A DNA stretch of 64,000 bases. It comes from Prostheceraeus crozeri. Its lineage: Eukaryota > Platyhelminthes > Polycladida > Euryleptidae. This document shows, piece after piece, positions 25,226-36,134 of this stretch. The stretch covers positions 62,001-126,000 of the forward strand of contig CAJQUW010004458.1 in the NCBI GenBank assembly GCA_907163375.1, written 5' to 3'. The position numbers were made by a program, and so were the translations under genes. Each line of letters begins with the position of its first letter. Position 1 is the stretch's first letter. The notes under the pieces were generated by a model. That model did no database searches, had not been told where the DNA came from, and saw nothing but the letters and a program-made list of their open reading frames with translations.

Positions 25226-26883
25226 CAGATTGTTTCATAAAAAATGGATCACCCTTAAACAGCGCCTTAACTTCAACTTTGTCTAACTCCGCCAAACTTG
25301 AACGAATTTCTCTGAAATTTGGAAGATATGTCAGTTGTGCTTACTAATATCATTGTTGGAAATTTCAAGCATGAATATTGAGTTGTTTTCCTGTTATAGA
25401 TAAAAAAGTAGTAGATAATTTGATCTTCATTTAGCAATGTTACACAAAATCATACCTCACTCTTATAAAATTACATTTGTTTCCTTTGTTATGTAATATG
25501 TTGTTCTACAAGCCAAAAGCTATCAAGCAAAACAAAAATAAAGAAAATCGGTCAATCAGAGCCAGTATAGCACCATTATTCATCAACAATAATGTAACTG
25601 CTACATGTGATTAACTGGACTTCGTGTTCCATAGCTTCCTGACTTCGTTGCGGTGGTGTTGGCAGCACTCCTGATTGCTTTCAGATAGAAATCTATCTCT
25701 TACCGGTTGAAAACAGTACAAAGCACAAATGAACAATAACGAGATCGCATTCACAAAAGGCAAAGTGTCAGCCTTGCTAGAACTAGGATTTTCTTTGCGA
25801 GCTACAAGCAAGCGACTAAATGTCCCTTACACAAATGTGCATCGATGGCATAATGATGATTTTCGACTCTGTCGTAAAGAGGGCTCTCACCGTCCACGCA
25901 AAACATCCAAACGTAGAGACCGCCTAATTTTGAGATTTGTTAAAGTTGATCCAAGTCTCTCGTTAACTGAGATGGCTGCACTAGACTCGTCTATTTCTAA
26001 GTCCACTATTCGTACAAGACTTATTGAGTCGAATTTCAAGAGCTGTAAGAGGCCCTCTCAGATCGAATTATCAGATCAGCATACAAAATGACGTCTCAGA
26101 TGGGCAATGAGTCATTGTCACTAGCGAAATCAATGGGATCGGGTTGTCTGGTCTGATGAGGCATCAGTCCGTCTGAAGGATAGTGATGGTCGATTGAGAT
26201 TATGGATAAAATCTGATCAGGAAATTCCGAGACATTTACATCGTCCCCGGGTACAAGGTGGTGCGACTCTACTGATTTGAGCTGGCATTTGGACCAATGG
26301 CCGCTCTGAACTTCACATACAGCAAGGAACCATGAATTCTGAACGCTATGTGAATGTTTTACGAATGAACATTGGCCAAATGACAGATCAACTTGGTGAT
26401 CCATCGACTTGGTTATTTATGGATGATAATGCTACGTGTCACAGGAGTAGTAGAGTCAACTTATGCAAGTCTCAATTAAGGCTTAGGACATTATCTTGGC
26501 CAGCTCGTTCTCCTGATCTGAATTCCATGGAAAATGTATGGAGTATTATAAAACGTAACGTTCGTCGTTCACTGCTACCTACAGATGGCGTATCACAACT
26601 TACGTCACTTTTAAAAAGAGAGTGGAGAAAGTTAGATCAGTCAAAAATCAACGATATCATCGAATCAATGCCTAGACGAATTGGTAATGTCATTGACAAT
26701 AAGGGTAGGGCCACAAAATATTAGCTTCTTAAGAACCGTTACTGTATCATAGCTTATCAGATTATATTTAAGGACATTTAAATATATTAGGGACATGAAA
26801 TAACATGAAAAATGCTTTCTGTATCATACTTATGTTTTATTCAGTCAAATTTTAGGATGATCCACTTTTTATGAAACGGACTG
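25226..26883 (+). mobile_element. Tc1-type DNA transposon, near full length
   Basis: The element runs from CAGATTGTTTCATAAAAAA to the inverted counterpart ending GAAACGGACTG and is flanked by TA on both sides (25224-25225 and 26884-26885), as expected for Tc1/mariner. About 30 of the outer 36 bp match between termini. The total of 1658 bp fits the family. Inside lies one transposase frame (25729-26724) with 466 bp of leader. The terminal match and lack of indels in the coding frame indicate a fairly recent insertion. Confidence 0.9.
25729..26724 (+). pseudogene. Tc1-type (DD34E) transposase, broken by stops
   Basis: This is a 331-codon frame for a cut-and-paste DDE transposase. The N-terminus holds a helix-turn-helix (KVSALLELGFSLRATSKRLN, about residues 12-31) and a GSHRPRKT basic linker. 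The catalytic core shows VVWSDEASV (first Asp), LFMDDNATCHRSS (second Asp) and SPDLNSMENVW (Glu), with 34 residues between the second Asp and Glu, hence DD34E. The frame is continuous but carries three in-frame stops at about codons 121, 137 and 183. The third lies where the family usually has Trp. There is no frameshift. The start at 25729 gives the usual length for the family. Confidence 0.88.
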
Positions 26884-26885
26884 TA

Positions 26886-27547
26886 AAACGATACAATTCA
26901 AATTGTGATATTAAAATGGTCAAGAAACATTTTGGAAATCCCATATTCTAGCCTGTATGAAATTTAGAGGCACTGTGCATTCCTCAGCCTATCCATTGTA
27001 AAAGTATTCCAGATCTTGAATAATTCCACTACATGAGATAGTTCATGTAACACGTGTAGTTTTACTGCAATGACTAATGGATTTCAATGCAACCTGGGGG
27101 CTACTACCATAACTACTACCGGGCCTACTACCAGAACATTTGACAGTGGATCGTGGATAATGCGAAAAGTTAGCGGCACGCGATAAATTTTCATTGACGC
27201 TTTACAGGGACAGTCACTGAAATGAAAAATTGATGACATGACAAGTTTGGCGAGCTCATTGTTCCAGACTCTTACACGTCAGCTCGCGGTCATTAATACA
27301 AACTTAAAAAGATCCAAAATCAAACTGTAGTGGAGAAAGATCGCAATTGACGTCGCAAATCACAGGAATTCCCTCACAAGTGAAAAAGTAAATCTCACTT
27401 CAGTGAATCACTTCAGATCAAGTCTGCATGTCACAGACAAAATATTTAATATATTTTATATAATTTATATATTTTAAACAAATATATTTTAGACAAAGTG
27501 CAATATCAGCACTCTGCCAAATAGTTCATCTCAGAATTTTTATTGTT
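26886..27547. other. AT-rich stretch with a small CTACTACC repeat
   Basis: Short imperfect repeats of CTACTACC occur at 27100-27135. Nothing else was recognised. Confidence 0.5.
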
Positions 27548-27845
27548 AGAAAACTTAGAATTTTTAATTATATTGAATTTTTGAATATAATTTTTGACCA
27601 CGTAAAGCTTTCTTGTGGAGTCGAGATATATGGATATATGTTCGATCTGAGGACACCCAATTCGTTCGATGGATCGAAAATCATGTTGTTCGCTTAAGTG
27701 ATCGAACAATGACAACATCATCCAACCACCTCTCATCCACACAAGCATATATTATTATTCCATCAATGCCTGTTTGTGTCATTATTTTGATCATCTCTTT
27801 TCAATTTGCCTGTGTTTGATTGACTTTGAAAATGTAGTTTACTTC
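27548..27845 (-). repeat. Inverted repeat family R2, arm 2
   Basis: This is the reverse-complement counterpart of 20178-20475, matching through TTTTTGACCA, AAGCTTTCTTGTGGAG, GGATATATGTTCGAT, CAACATCA and GTAGTTTAC. The match ends abruptly on both sides, consistent with two insertions of one element. The open frames at 27506-27748 and 27613-27819 are by-products. Confidence 0.75.
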
Positions 27846-30097
27846 TTTAGTAGCTACTTCATTATGAATTTTAAAGAAGACTAAGAAGAAAATTTATGAA
27901 TTTCACGTTGTTTCAGAAATTCCTTGCGACATACTTATTTAGTTAATTGGTGAATTAACGAACTTTGAACAATTTCAAATTGTAAACAAGATTTTTTAAA
28001 CTATTATGTTTTTTTCAAATTCTTGATTCCCATGAAAATTCAAATTTCGTTTAAATGTTCACAATTACGGTGAAAGCAGATAATATTTGCGCAATTTAGC
28101 CCTGATGAACAGCATATGTATCGATCGCTAAAAGAACTTTGCATACAAAAAGTAGTTATTCGAGTATAATATCAAGATACCACAAATTCTGTGACCCAGT
28201 GTGACAAATGCATTCTAAGATTTCAGTATCAAAACGATTTCACAACGTCCCAGAAATAGGACTGACATTCTATGTATTCTATATATTGTGATGAGTGAGC
28301 ATGTGCTATGTATACTAAATCATCTTTTCCAAAACTTATTTCAAGAACCCAAAACTTTTCATCATTTTGTTTCGAACTCATAATCCAAATCGTGGATCGG
28401 AGTGAGCAATAAATCTGAAACCAACATTGTACTCGCTGACTTATATTATCAATGTGTATTGTCAAGATTCTATCTCGTAAATCATTTTGATATCCATAAT
28501 TTCCAAGACATCACATGAAGATAGTCAGATGAAACAGCGTTGTTGTCAACAAAATTATCCATGGGGTGTAGTTAAATGAGAAAATTTGAGCATTAGTCTA
28601 TAAAAGCATCAGCATCATTTTGCGATGACTGTCAAGTTTTGCAAGCTGTTGAAGAAATATCAGAATCTGATTGAAAAATTGTGGTATATTCTTCAATTGA
28701 TGCCTGTGCATTCTTGATTTCTGAAAAATAGATTCAAGCATTTCTTTGATATACTATGAATATCCATCATGAAACGGAAAAGACAAATTTGACAATGATG
28801 ACTTGGCCTTGAATAGAAGAAATAAGGTAATAAACCATGGATTATGCACACATACAAATCACGGAGGCGTGATGTCTACAGCTCATTATGCATGTTGGTT
28901 ATAAATAACAAACAAATAGACTGCTGATATCAGAAAATAGTTGCATAATAATGACAGGAATGATAATACTGTATCAGAATCGACTGCAAGTTGGAAAATG
29001 TTTCATATTCTGGTGGCATAATGCTTGCCAATTTTATTCAATGATGCGTAAACTCTAGATTTTTGCAGGCATCAATGAATCGCATTCTTTTAACTTCGCT
29101 GTTGCAGATTTTAAGAAAATAAATTTTTAGGAATAATTTGAATTATTTTCGAAATCAAATTAAGTGATCCAATTATGCTAAATAGAGGCGATAGAACACC
29201 GTGTAAAATTGATGCACTTGAAAAATAAAAAATTGAAACATCGATTGCTTTATACAACCGCATGCAAAAAATGAAATTCTCCTTTGATTTGAGCACTCTA
29301 GATACGCCATGTCGAGGTCGGTAGAACGGATATAATTGCTTTATTTTTGTAAGTCTTTTCAATTGCTCATCTTGGCGCTTGTATGTAATGGAATGAAATT
29401 TCAAGCAAGAACTGCTCGACGTTCGTGTGTCTACATATGACGTCCGAAATACTTCCTTCATTTCCCCTGTCTTGGCATTGAAATGTTTGTAAACTACTTC
29501 AATTTACATTTGTCAAGTTCCCATTCATATTGTCATGAAAAATTATTTCCATGTCGCTTTTAATGTTAATTTTGCTTTTCTCTCATATTCAATTGGTAAC
29601 GTGTCTTTTATTTGTTTTCATCATTCCATCGAAGACAAAATTTCTTCGTTTATATTCTATTTCTTATGGTCTATAGAAAGATCACGGGCTGAAATTCATA
29701 TAAACTGGCCGTTTGCGCTAGTTTTGGTATTTCTGTGCGCATGACTTGCGTATTGTCTCGATTTCTGATATACGCCTACTTTACTCTACTTTATTTTCAA
29801 CTGTTTTTTTAAATATATGTCCCATTGAAGTAAATGAAATATCATCAACAGGTTTCCATTCATTGATATACATCAGTGACGGTGAGGCTGTCCAGACGAA
29901 ATGACGCAATAGAAACGCCCTGTGGTATTTTTATAGGCTTCTCAACAATAATGTGTATTTAAAGATTATGAAAACAGAGCTATTTTGTGATATGTTCTAT
30001 AGTATTATCTATATCATTATCTTCATTAGTAAATTGCTAAAGGTGCATAATCTATGTGGATCCTGAAGGGCATGGCCTGCCAAAAATGAAATTCCAT
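27846..30097. other. AT-rich stretch, one unassigned open frame
   Basis: The longest open frame (29461-29111 minus, 116 aa) has a basic middle (YPFYRPRHGVSRV) and a hydrophobic C-terminus. I recognise no family, and AT-rich DNA of this length can yield such frames by chance. No repeats or RNA genes were seen. Confidence 0.4.
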
Positions 30098-30215
30098 TGC
30101 AATTACTTGATCACAATTAATTTATTGTTGCGATAAAAATTACAATTAATTGTTTGGTGTCAGTCAATAATTGCGGTTAACTGATTGATTAGTTTGTAAT
30201 GGTGAAAACATTTCA
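30098..30215. repeat. AATTAATTG-rich repeat, copy 1
   Basis: About 46 bp (30108-30160) resemble 31250-31310 with shared words AATTAATTTATT and AATTAATTGTT at the same spacing. The flanks contain further TCAGTCAAT/AATTG blocks also found at 52668-52735. It is probably part of an AT-rich MITE family. The tRNA-like element at 30937-31154 lies between the two copies. Confidence 0.45.
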
Positions 30216-30936
30216 TTGACTGCTTAACTTGGAATGCCGTCACTAATCACCAACGTATAACAAACACAACAACTTTAGTGATTCATTTAGATAGCAAACT
30301 TACCAAGCATATCTTATTCACAGATTGATAGTTTTCAGGATTCGAATCAAGAACTATTTGGTGAATTGCACATTCAGTATCGGTATATAATTATACTTCT
30401 ATGGTTACTTTTAAAGCTCTACTTAATGCTCCGCTATCTGTGTATCGGCAAATGTGGCTATTCATTCACTTACATGTATTTCAAAAATTGATTATCAGCA
30501 TAATTAGGACGTATGAACTTAGGATTGCAGTTAAGCTTGTCAATAGCATCCGATTAAGAATATAGCTCTGCGTATTTCATGTATTGTGTTTACTCAAGTC
30601 ATTGCCCAAATTGAGAATAAGCTGCCGTGCGACTTGTAAAGTATGCAAGCCTATGTAATGTAGCCTTATTCTCTAGATGCTGAAAGGAAAAAAATCAAAA
30701 TCAAGAATTAGTGTGACAGCAAAGGTCTGCCGCAGTACATTTAACATCCTGCCTTTCTGTCGAACATCTCTTTCTTCCTAAGAGTATGCATTTCAAAATC
30801 ATCTACCTATTATGATTAACGTAGTTCCTTTAATTGATCCTGGCTAATTTTATGTTGAAGAAATGTAATTGACTTGTAACTTCTGATTTCCATTTGTGAT
30901 TTAATTCAATATACACATACACATTCTCTCTCTCAC
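30216..30936. other. Short AT-rich spacer
   Basis: It holds a 24-bp word (30711-30740) shared in inverted form with 13242-13265, and a TCTCTCTC run at 30926-30934. No gene. Confidence 0.45.
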
Positions 30937-31154
30937 ATCTAAAGATAATGACAACTCTTGAGTCAATAAAAGACACCACCCTTGATTCCGCGGCCGCACT
31001 CGCGTGCGATGAACTGTTAGCGTGGTCTAGTGAAGAAGGCTCGAGCTCGTCTCCACCGCGGACTTCGGTTCGATTCCTACGTCCGACGAGTGCCGTCCGG
31101 AAGCAAGGGTGTTGGTGTCTTTTATTGACCTAGTAGTTGTCATTCTCTTGAGAT
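30937..31154 (+). repeat. tRNA-like SINE unit enclosed by inverted repeats
   Basis: This 218-bp unit has inverted ends of about 60 bp. The left end reads ATCTAAAGATAATGACAACT then GTCAATAAAAGACACCA, and the right end is its near inverse. Between them is a tRNA-like pol III promoter with A-box-like TGGTCTAGTGAAG at 31023-31035 and perfect B box GGTTCGATTCC at 31067-31077. It shares both the ends and the tRNA-like core with the palindromic element at 12819-13233. A tRNA-derived SINE would normally lack terminal inverted repeats, so the structure is unusual. The open frame at 30948-31133 is a by-product. Confidence 0.82.
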
Positions 31155-31184
31155 GTTCAAGAATTAGTCTGCTCAAATGGCGAT

Positions 31185-31310
31185 ATAAAATAATTCCAAT
31201 TAATTGACTGATGACACCAATTAAATGCAGTTAAATAATTGCTGTCATCAAATAATTGTAATTAATTTATTAGCACTATTGCATATTTGTAATTAATTGT
31301 TCGTTTGATT
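31185..31310. repeat. AATTAATTG-rich repeat, copy 2
   Basis: It resembles 30098-30215, with TAATTAATTTATTAG followed by TAATTAATTGTTCG. Copy ends are not definable because of the extreme AT content. Confidence 0.4.
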
Positions 31311-34249
31311 CTTTACCAAAATTAATTGCTATTGATATTTGATAACCTCTTCTCCAAAGTAAGCAATTCTTAGAAAGGTGCTTTGTATGCATGTACAAGA
31401 TACTGATGGAACTTCTCAAGTCGCTGCTATTCATAATCTTAATGCTGAAAAAATTGCGATTCCTCGAAAGATATAAATGTATTAATTGAATGCGGCACAA
31501 GTTTTCGGCCAGTCTTCGTCATGTGCAGTTAATTGACGGTCATTGACATTTTGATTGTGAACATTTACTAAACCACTATCATATGAATTAGATACATGTA
31601 GATGCGCTATTTTTGAGTTGACTTGCAGCATTCTTTATTTGTCTTATTGCTCGCAAATATAAATATAGGATCATTTCACCCATGCTTGTGACTCTGCATA
31701 ACGAAAAAAATTGTTTCTCTAAGAGCGAGCCATGAGAAATGCATACATGTAATACATGTTTTGGTTGAATTCAATAAATAAAAAATGAAATTTGGTAAAA
31801 TGGAAAGCAAAAGCACTGTGAGAGATTAAGCAGGTCTGAAATCGTAGTCGAAGTTCGACATATTTAGGAATCGACTCTGGCGAGACGGCACTGCAAATGT
31901 TCCATGAAATCGTATTAACTAAGTACCTCAGTTATAAGTTTATACATTGTAAAAGGCATTGATAAATTGTCCATTTAATTGTTTTCTTTCCTTGCAATGT
32001 TATTTATGCCGTGAATGTCTCATCTTCAACTTTTCCGTAGATATCATGTCGAATGTCAAATATTCTCTCATTCCGCATTGGTTCAATTGTTGATGATATT
32101 TCTGTCTTTCAATTTCCGGTTTGAAATTGACACTTGACTCATGTTTTCTTCATCTTGTAACGATCATTTGACGCTAATATTTCTCCTACTTCAAGATATT
32201 CTATTCAATTTTTCGTTAGTTTTGAAGGTTCAATATTCTCGTATCTCCATACGGAAAGTCGCATATATTTTCCTTGACTTCATTTAACTTTTATATGTAT
32301 TCATTATGTCTCTTAAAGGTACCTTTCATTGTCTGAAGCTTAAACCGCTACTTCATCTATAATTGAGGAGCACTGCACGTGAGCAATCGTAATGTCAACA
32401 AGAGTCGCACAGGACTGTCATTCCGATTTAGGCGGTGTTTCTTACTTCTCTGCAATGATTTCTCTGTGTCACTTTTATAGTAGCGCTGAAATTCGTATCA
32501 AATATCTAGGAAGGCAATAATTTGATTACTTTTACAACGACTGCGAACAGTTGAATATGAAAGCGAATTAACGAAATATTGGGCCGTTCAGCAATTACGC
32601 ATTTAGTTTTATTGCGATGTTTTAGATCTCTTCATTAATCAATTGCGCAATCGCTCCTCGACCCCCTCCCCACAAAAGGAAATATTGAGCATTAATCTGT
32701 TATGCAGCTCCCGGCAGCTTGACTGTCCCAGTCATGCCATACCCTCCTCCTATTGATCCTCTTCATAGCGTAATCATCTTAATTACCTTTCTTCTAAACC
32801 GATTGTTGTCCCAGACAAAAATGTTGAACAACGCCCTAAAAATCAGTAATTTGTCTGTGATCTACGAAAGGCACCAAGCAATTATTTTTCTAAAAAGATA
32901 TGCAATTTTTGTCCCGAATCTGTTAGGGATTACAGAAATACTAAGAATCCGAACTAGAATCCTATTCATAATATACGTGTATACGAAATTGAGTTCAAAA
33001 TCTGTCGTGCTGATATCAGTCCATCTGCAACTTATCAAGATTAAAACATGCTACATGTGAACCATTCTGAGCCATTCTTATAAACAAAAGTAGCAGACTG
33101 CATTTAGAAGGAATAGTTCTCTCAACAACCGAGCGGGCGAGTGACATGACGTTGTGCAAGATGACAAAAACCAAAAGGTTTACACAATACTGTTCTGATA
33201 ACATCATAAATTAAGAAATATATGTACAAACTGCGAAGTGAGAAAGCAATTATCTAAAAAGTAAATAAACATAGTGAAGAAAATGTAAACAAAGCTAAAG
33301 TGAAAAGAGGAAAACTGAAATGAAATAGGTAAATAACGATAGTTATAACAAATTGAAGAATAAATGCAAAAGTCTACAAAAATTTCCACGGAAAAATCAT
33401 ACTTTTACATTCTCCTTTTGAATACAAAATCTGGTTTAATACGTAAAAAACAAATGGCTTCAAGAACACGCAAAAGAGAAGTTACGACATGCATGCAGGA
33501 CTGAAGTGTAATAATATTCGGATCATACATATTCGGAATCATGTAATATTCATACTCCGTTAAATCTCACTGTACATAGAGTTATGAATTCTCCTCAATA
33601 CTCGAAGGACTTGCATTTCTGAAAATCATACAATGATTATAACGTAGCTTAGTCCCAGAGTTCCATATTTGCTTTTCGGGCCTTACGAGAGAATGTTGAC
33701 TACTTCTAAATTTAGATTTGATAATTTAGCAGTACCTCCATGACTTAATTTATGAATGAGAATGTTTTTATTTAGTATCTGATAGTCAGCAAAAATTACT
33801 GAATATCAGAATCTCAGTCAGCATTATAAAGGGGTTTGAATAGTATATACCTCCGTGGTTGACTTTCTGTAGTCTGAGTACCTATAACGTAATTCACAAT
33901 AATACTGTTAATTTCATGAATCTGGGATTAACTTTTGCCATAAGCTAAGAATGGCCCGCTACATATATTTTGGTTATAGATGCTCAATCGATTGGCATAT
34001 TAATCATAAAGTGAAATCAGTTCAGCCAATTTGAAATTGTAGGAATAGATAATCACTTACAACGCAACCAGTCAAAACTCAGGTCTCTAATAGGAGAAAC
34101 AATCAAATTGTATTGATTATCTTTCAAGGATTGTGGGCAATCATATTTTTATCATTTGTGCAGAATCCAACTAGGATGTCACATTAATTTCAACAAATTA
34201 TCATCAAAATATATTTTCGCATTCAGATCATGATTTATTGGTTCTAACA
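31311..34249. other. AT-rich stretch without a recognisable gene
   Basis: The open frame at 32719-33060 (113 aa) is Ile/Leu-rich and has no domain. No terminal repeats or RNA genes were found. Confidence 0.5.
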
Positions 34250-35035
34250 TTTAAGGATCCGACCACTTACAAGATTGATCTGATTTAACGGATTGTACCA
34301 GATATCATGCGCATACAGCGTTCAGTTGCACGTCCAAGATCGAGCAATTGGCGGAGCTCCGCCATACTGGACCTCAATACTCTATGGCTGAGAAACAAAA
34401 TCCAAGCGCTACTACGTTGCTCTCACGGCTGCACGGACCCCATGTTGTTCGGCAATCATCTGCTATAGATGGTTTCTCGTTCTTGCTTTTAATGTCAAAT
34501 TTTGTAATTGGTTTCTGTTGGTAAAGCTCCTGTCCAGTGTGTCTCCAAAGTAGGTTGGTTAGGAATCATGTTTGATACGGGCATTATCTATAAATATATC
34601 GAGTTAATTTTGACTCTTGGTATTGCGTTTATGGAATATTTGTCTTGTTCACAGTTGGCTTGAGTTTCCATTTCTTACCGTAGGCTACCATACGAAGTGG
34701 ATCTTCACTCAGTCGGACAAATCTTCTTCCTTGATAAGCGTAACAGATATCATGCGCATAAATGAACTTCTTCCTGGTGTCTCTGGCAAATCACTGGCAC
34801 AGCATCTGCACATGTAGATCTAGCTTATGTGTGGCCCAACCGTGGTGTTTATGTCCGTGGAAGGAAATCAAGTCGAAGTTATAGATCTGCAAGCAGCTGG
34901 CAGGTGCGGTATTGTCGAAATGAGTCTCTTGGAGACAAAGTACATCCACTTCGAGATTGTTGCTCTTGGCTGTATAGTGACTTCTTCAAGGTTCAATGTT
35001 AAGATATGAAATGCAGGACCAAGGGCTAGGAAGTC
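34250..35035 (-). mobile_element. CR1/Jockey-type LINE relic with internal deletion
   Basis: Read on the minus strand, the 5' portion encodes the start of an APE-type endonuclease (VDVLCLQETHFDN, then ISFHGHKHHGWATH). Directly after it comes reverse-transcriptase sequence: FIYAHDICYAYQ at the YADD box (one Asp replaced by His), KKWKLKPTVNKT, FGDTLDRSF matching the YLGVTLDR motif, and GFCFSAIEY..GPVW matching the YCAPVW thumb motif. A complete element would have over 1 kb between endonuclease and YADD box, so most of the RT palm is deleted. Several stops and frame changes are present. The plus-strand open frames over it are shadows. Confidence 0.78.
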
Positions 35036-35269
35036 CTCTCGGGTGAGTTTTCATGTGATTGACTGCAAGGATCTGCCGAATGAATAGGCGGATTCGACAA
35101 GCTAATAGGATATTCGGTTTTTTCAGACGGAGCCATGTGCATCTATGCTGGAGGTATAGCAGTGGGCGAAATCGATTAAAACAAGATCCAGATATCTTTA
35201 CTAACCTTCGCTTTACAGAACTTCATCGGGTCACTACTCATTCGATTATTTACCCTCGCACTACGAAAT

Positions 35270-35287
35270 GGGGTATAGGTGTACCCC
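35270..35287. promoter_or_regulatory. piggyBac subterminal palindrome, left
   Basis: GGGGTATAGGTGTACCCC is an imperfect version of the 18-bp palindrome at 35441-35458, placed 17 bp inside the left end. It is likely a transposase or host-factor binding site. This is inference from position and repetition. Confidence 0.6.
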
Positions 35288-35440
35288 AGCTATAATAATT
35301 TGCAGATATCTATGAACATATGTTTTCTTGATAAATTTACTCCGGAGTGTTTAAATATCTTAACTTGTTTTATATAACACGGTATTTGAAATTAGGATAA
35401 GTTTCATTTTATTAAGAGTTTTCAACGACTTATTACATGT

Positions 35441-35458
35441 GGGGTACACGTGTACCCC
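35441..35458. promoter_or_regulatory. piggyBac internal perfect palindrome
   Basis: GGGGTACACGTGTACCCC is a perfect 18-bp palindrome containing an E-box (CACGTG). It lies upstream of the transposase gene and repeats the motif found near both termini. Confidence 0.6.
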
Positions 35459-35642
35459 TTTTCGGTGTCCATGGTCACGTTTTTCTTCATGCATCATCAA
35501 GATAAAAAATCAAACTATGTCCACGTAACTTCTCATTCAGCTTGACTAAATGAGAAAATGATATCAGATGTTCAGTTTTTATTGGATTTACATTTTTCTC
35601 GTTGCATTCGTGCCCGTAGCAAGATGGGGGGGAGGGGGGTCT

Positions 35643-35682
35643 GCGCAATTAAAATGGGCGCAGGTTTCCATTATAATTGCGC
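35643..35682. repeat. Hairpin inside the piggyBac leader
   Basis: A 15-bp stem (35643-35657 pairing with 35668-35682, one mismatch) encloses a 10-nt loop. It sits downstream of a G-rich run (35628-35640) and CCGTAGCAAGATGGGG, which resembles hAT-type termini. It may be a small insertion within the element. Confidence 0.5.
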
Positions 35683-36134
35683 CTCAGTGGTAGGGTAAAA
35701 ATTATAACTGGGGCCTGGCGGTACAAAATATGGTCTTCCCCACGGCCGCAGGAAAGCCTTGTTACGGCCGTGATGGTATTTCATGTAGGCCTTCTCGTCA
35801 GCTTTTCAGAGAAAGATTAGCAGAAATTCATTTCCACGAAATGTATCGAAACCGTCATGATCATCAAGGTTGTGTGAAGCGAGTCATGCAACACTCACGC
35901 ATACAATTCATCTGTCATGTAACTGAATGAAAATCTTTTCTTCGCGGGCAGCACGGACAAAGCGTTCGGAAAATCAATACTTACAACAGCTTTTGTGTGT
36001 GCGATTGCGCATTCACGTGCCTTCGTGGGGAAGGCAAATCATGACGTAGTGCAGAGCCAATGAGTGAATGAGCGTCGCTCGCGGATTATGCTCTTGCTGG
36101 CGAGGCCCATTTTTCTTGTTTGTCGATTCAGCGA

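Noticed and set aside
29111-29461. 116-codon minus frame as a host gene
   Set aside because: No domain, AT-driven residue bias, no support from neighbours.
30948-31133. 61-codon open frame with a Ser-rich segment
   Set aside because: It lies entirely within the tRNA-like repeat and has a similar by-product in the 13 kb copy.
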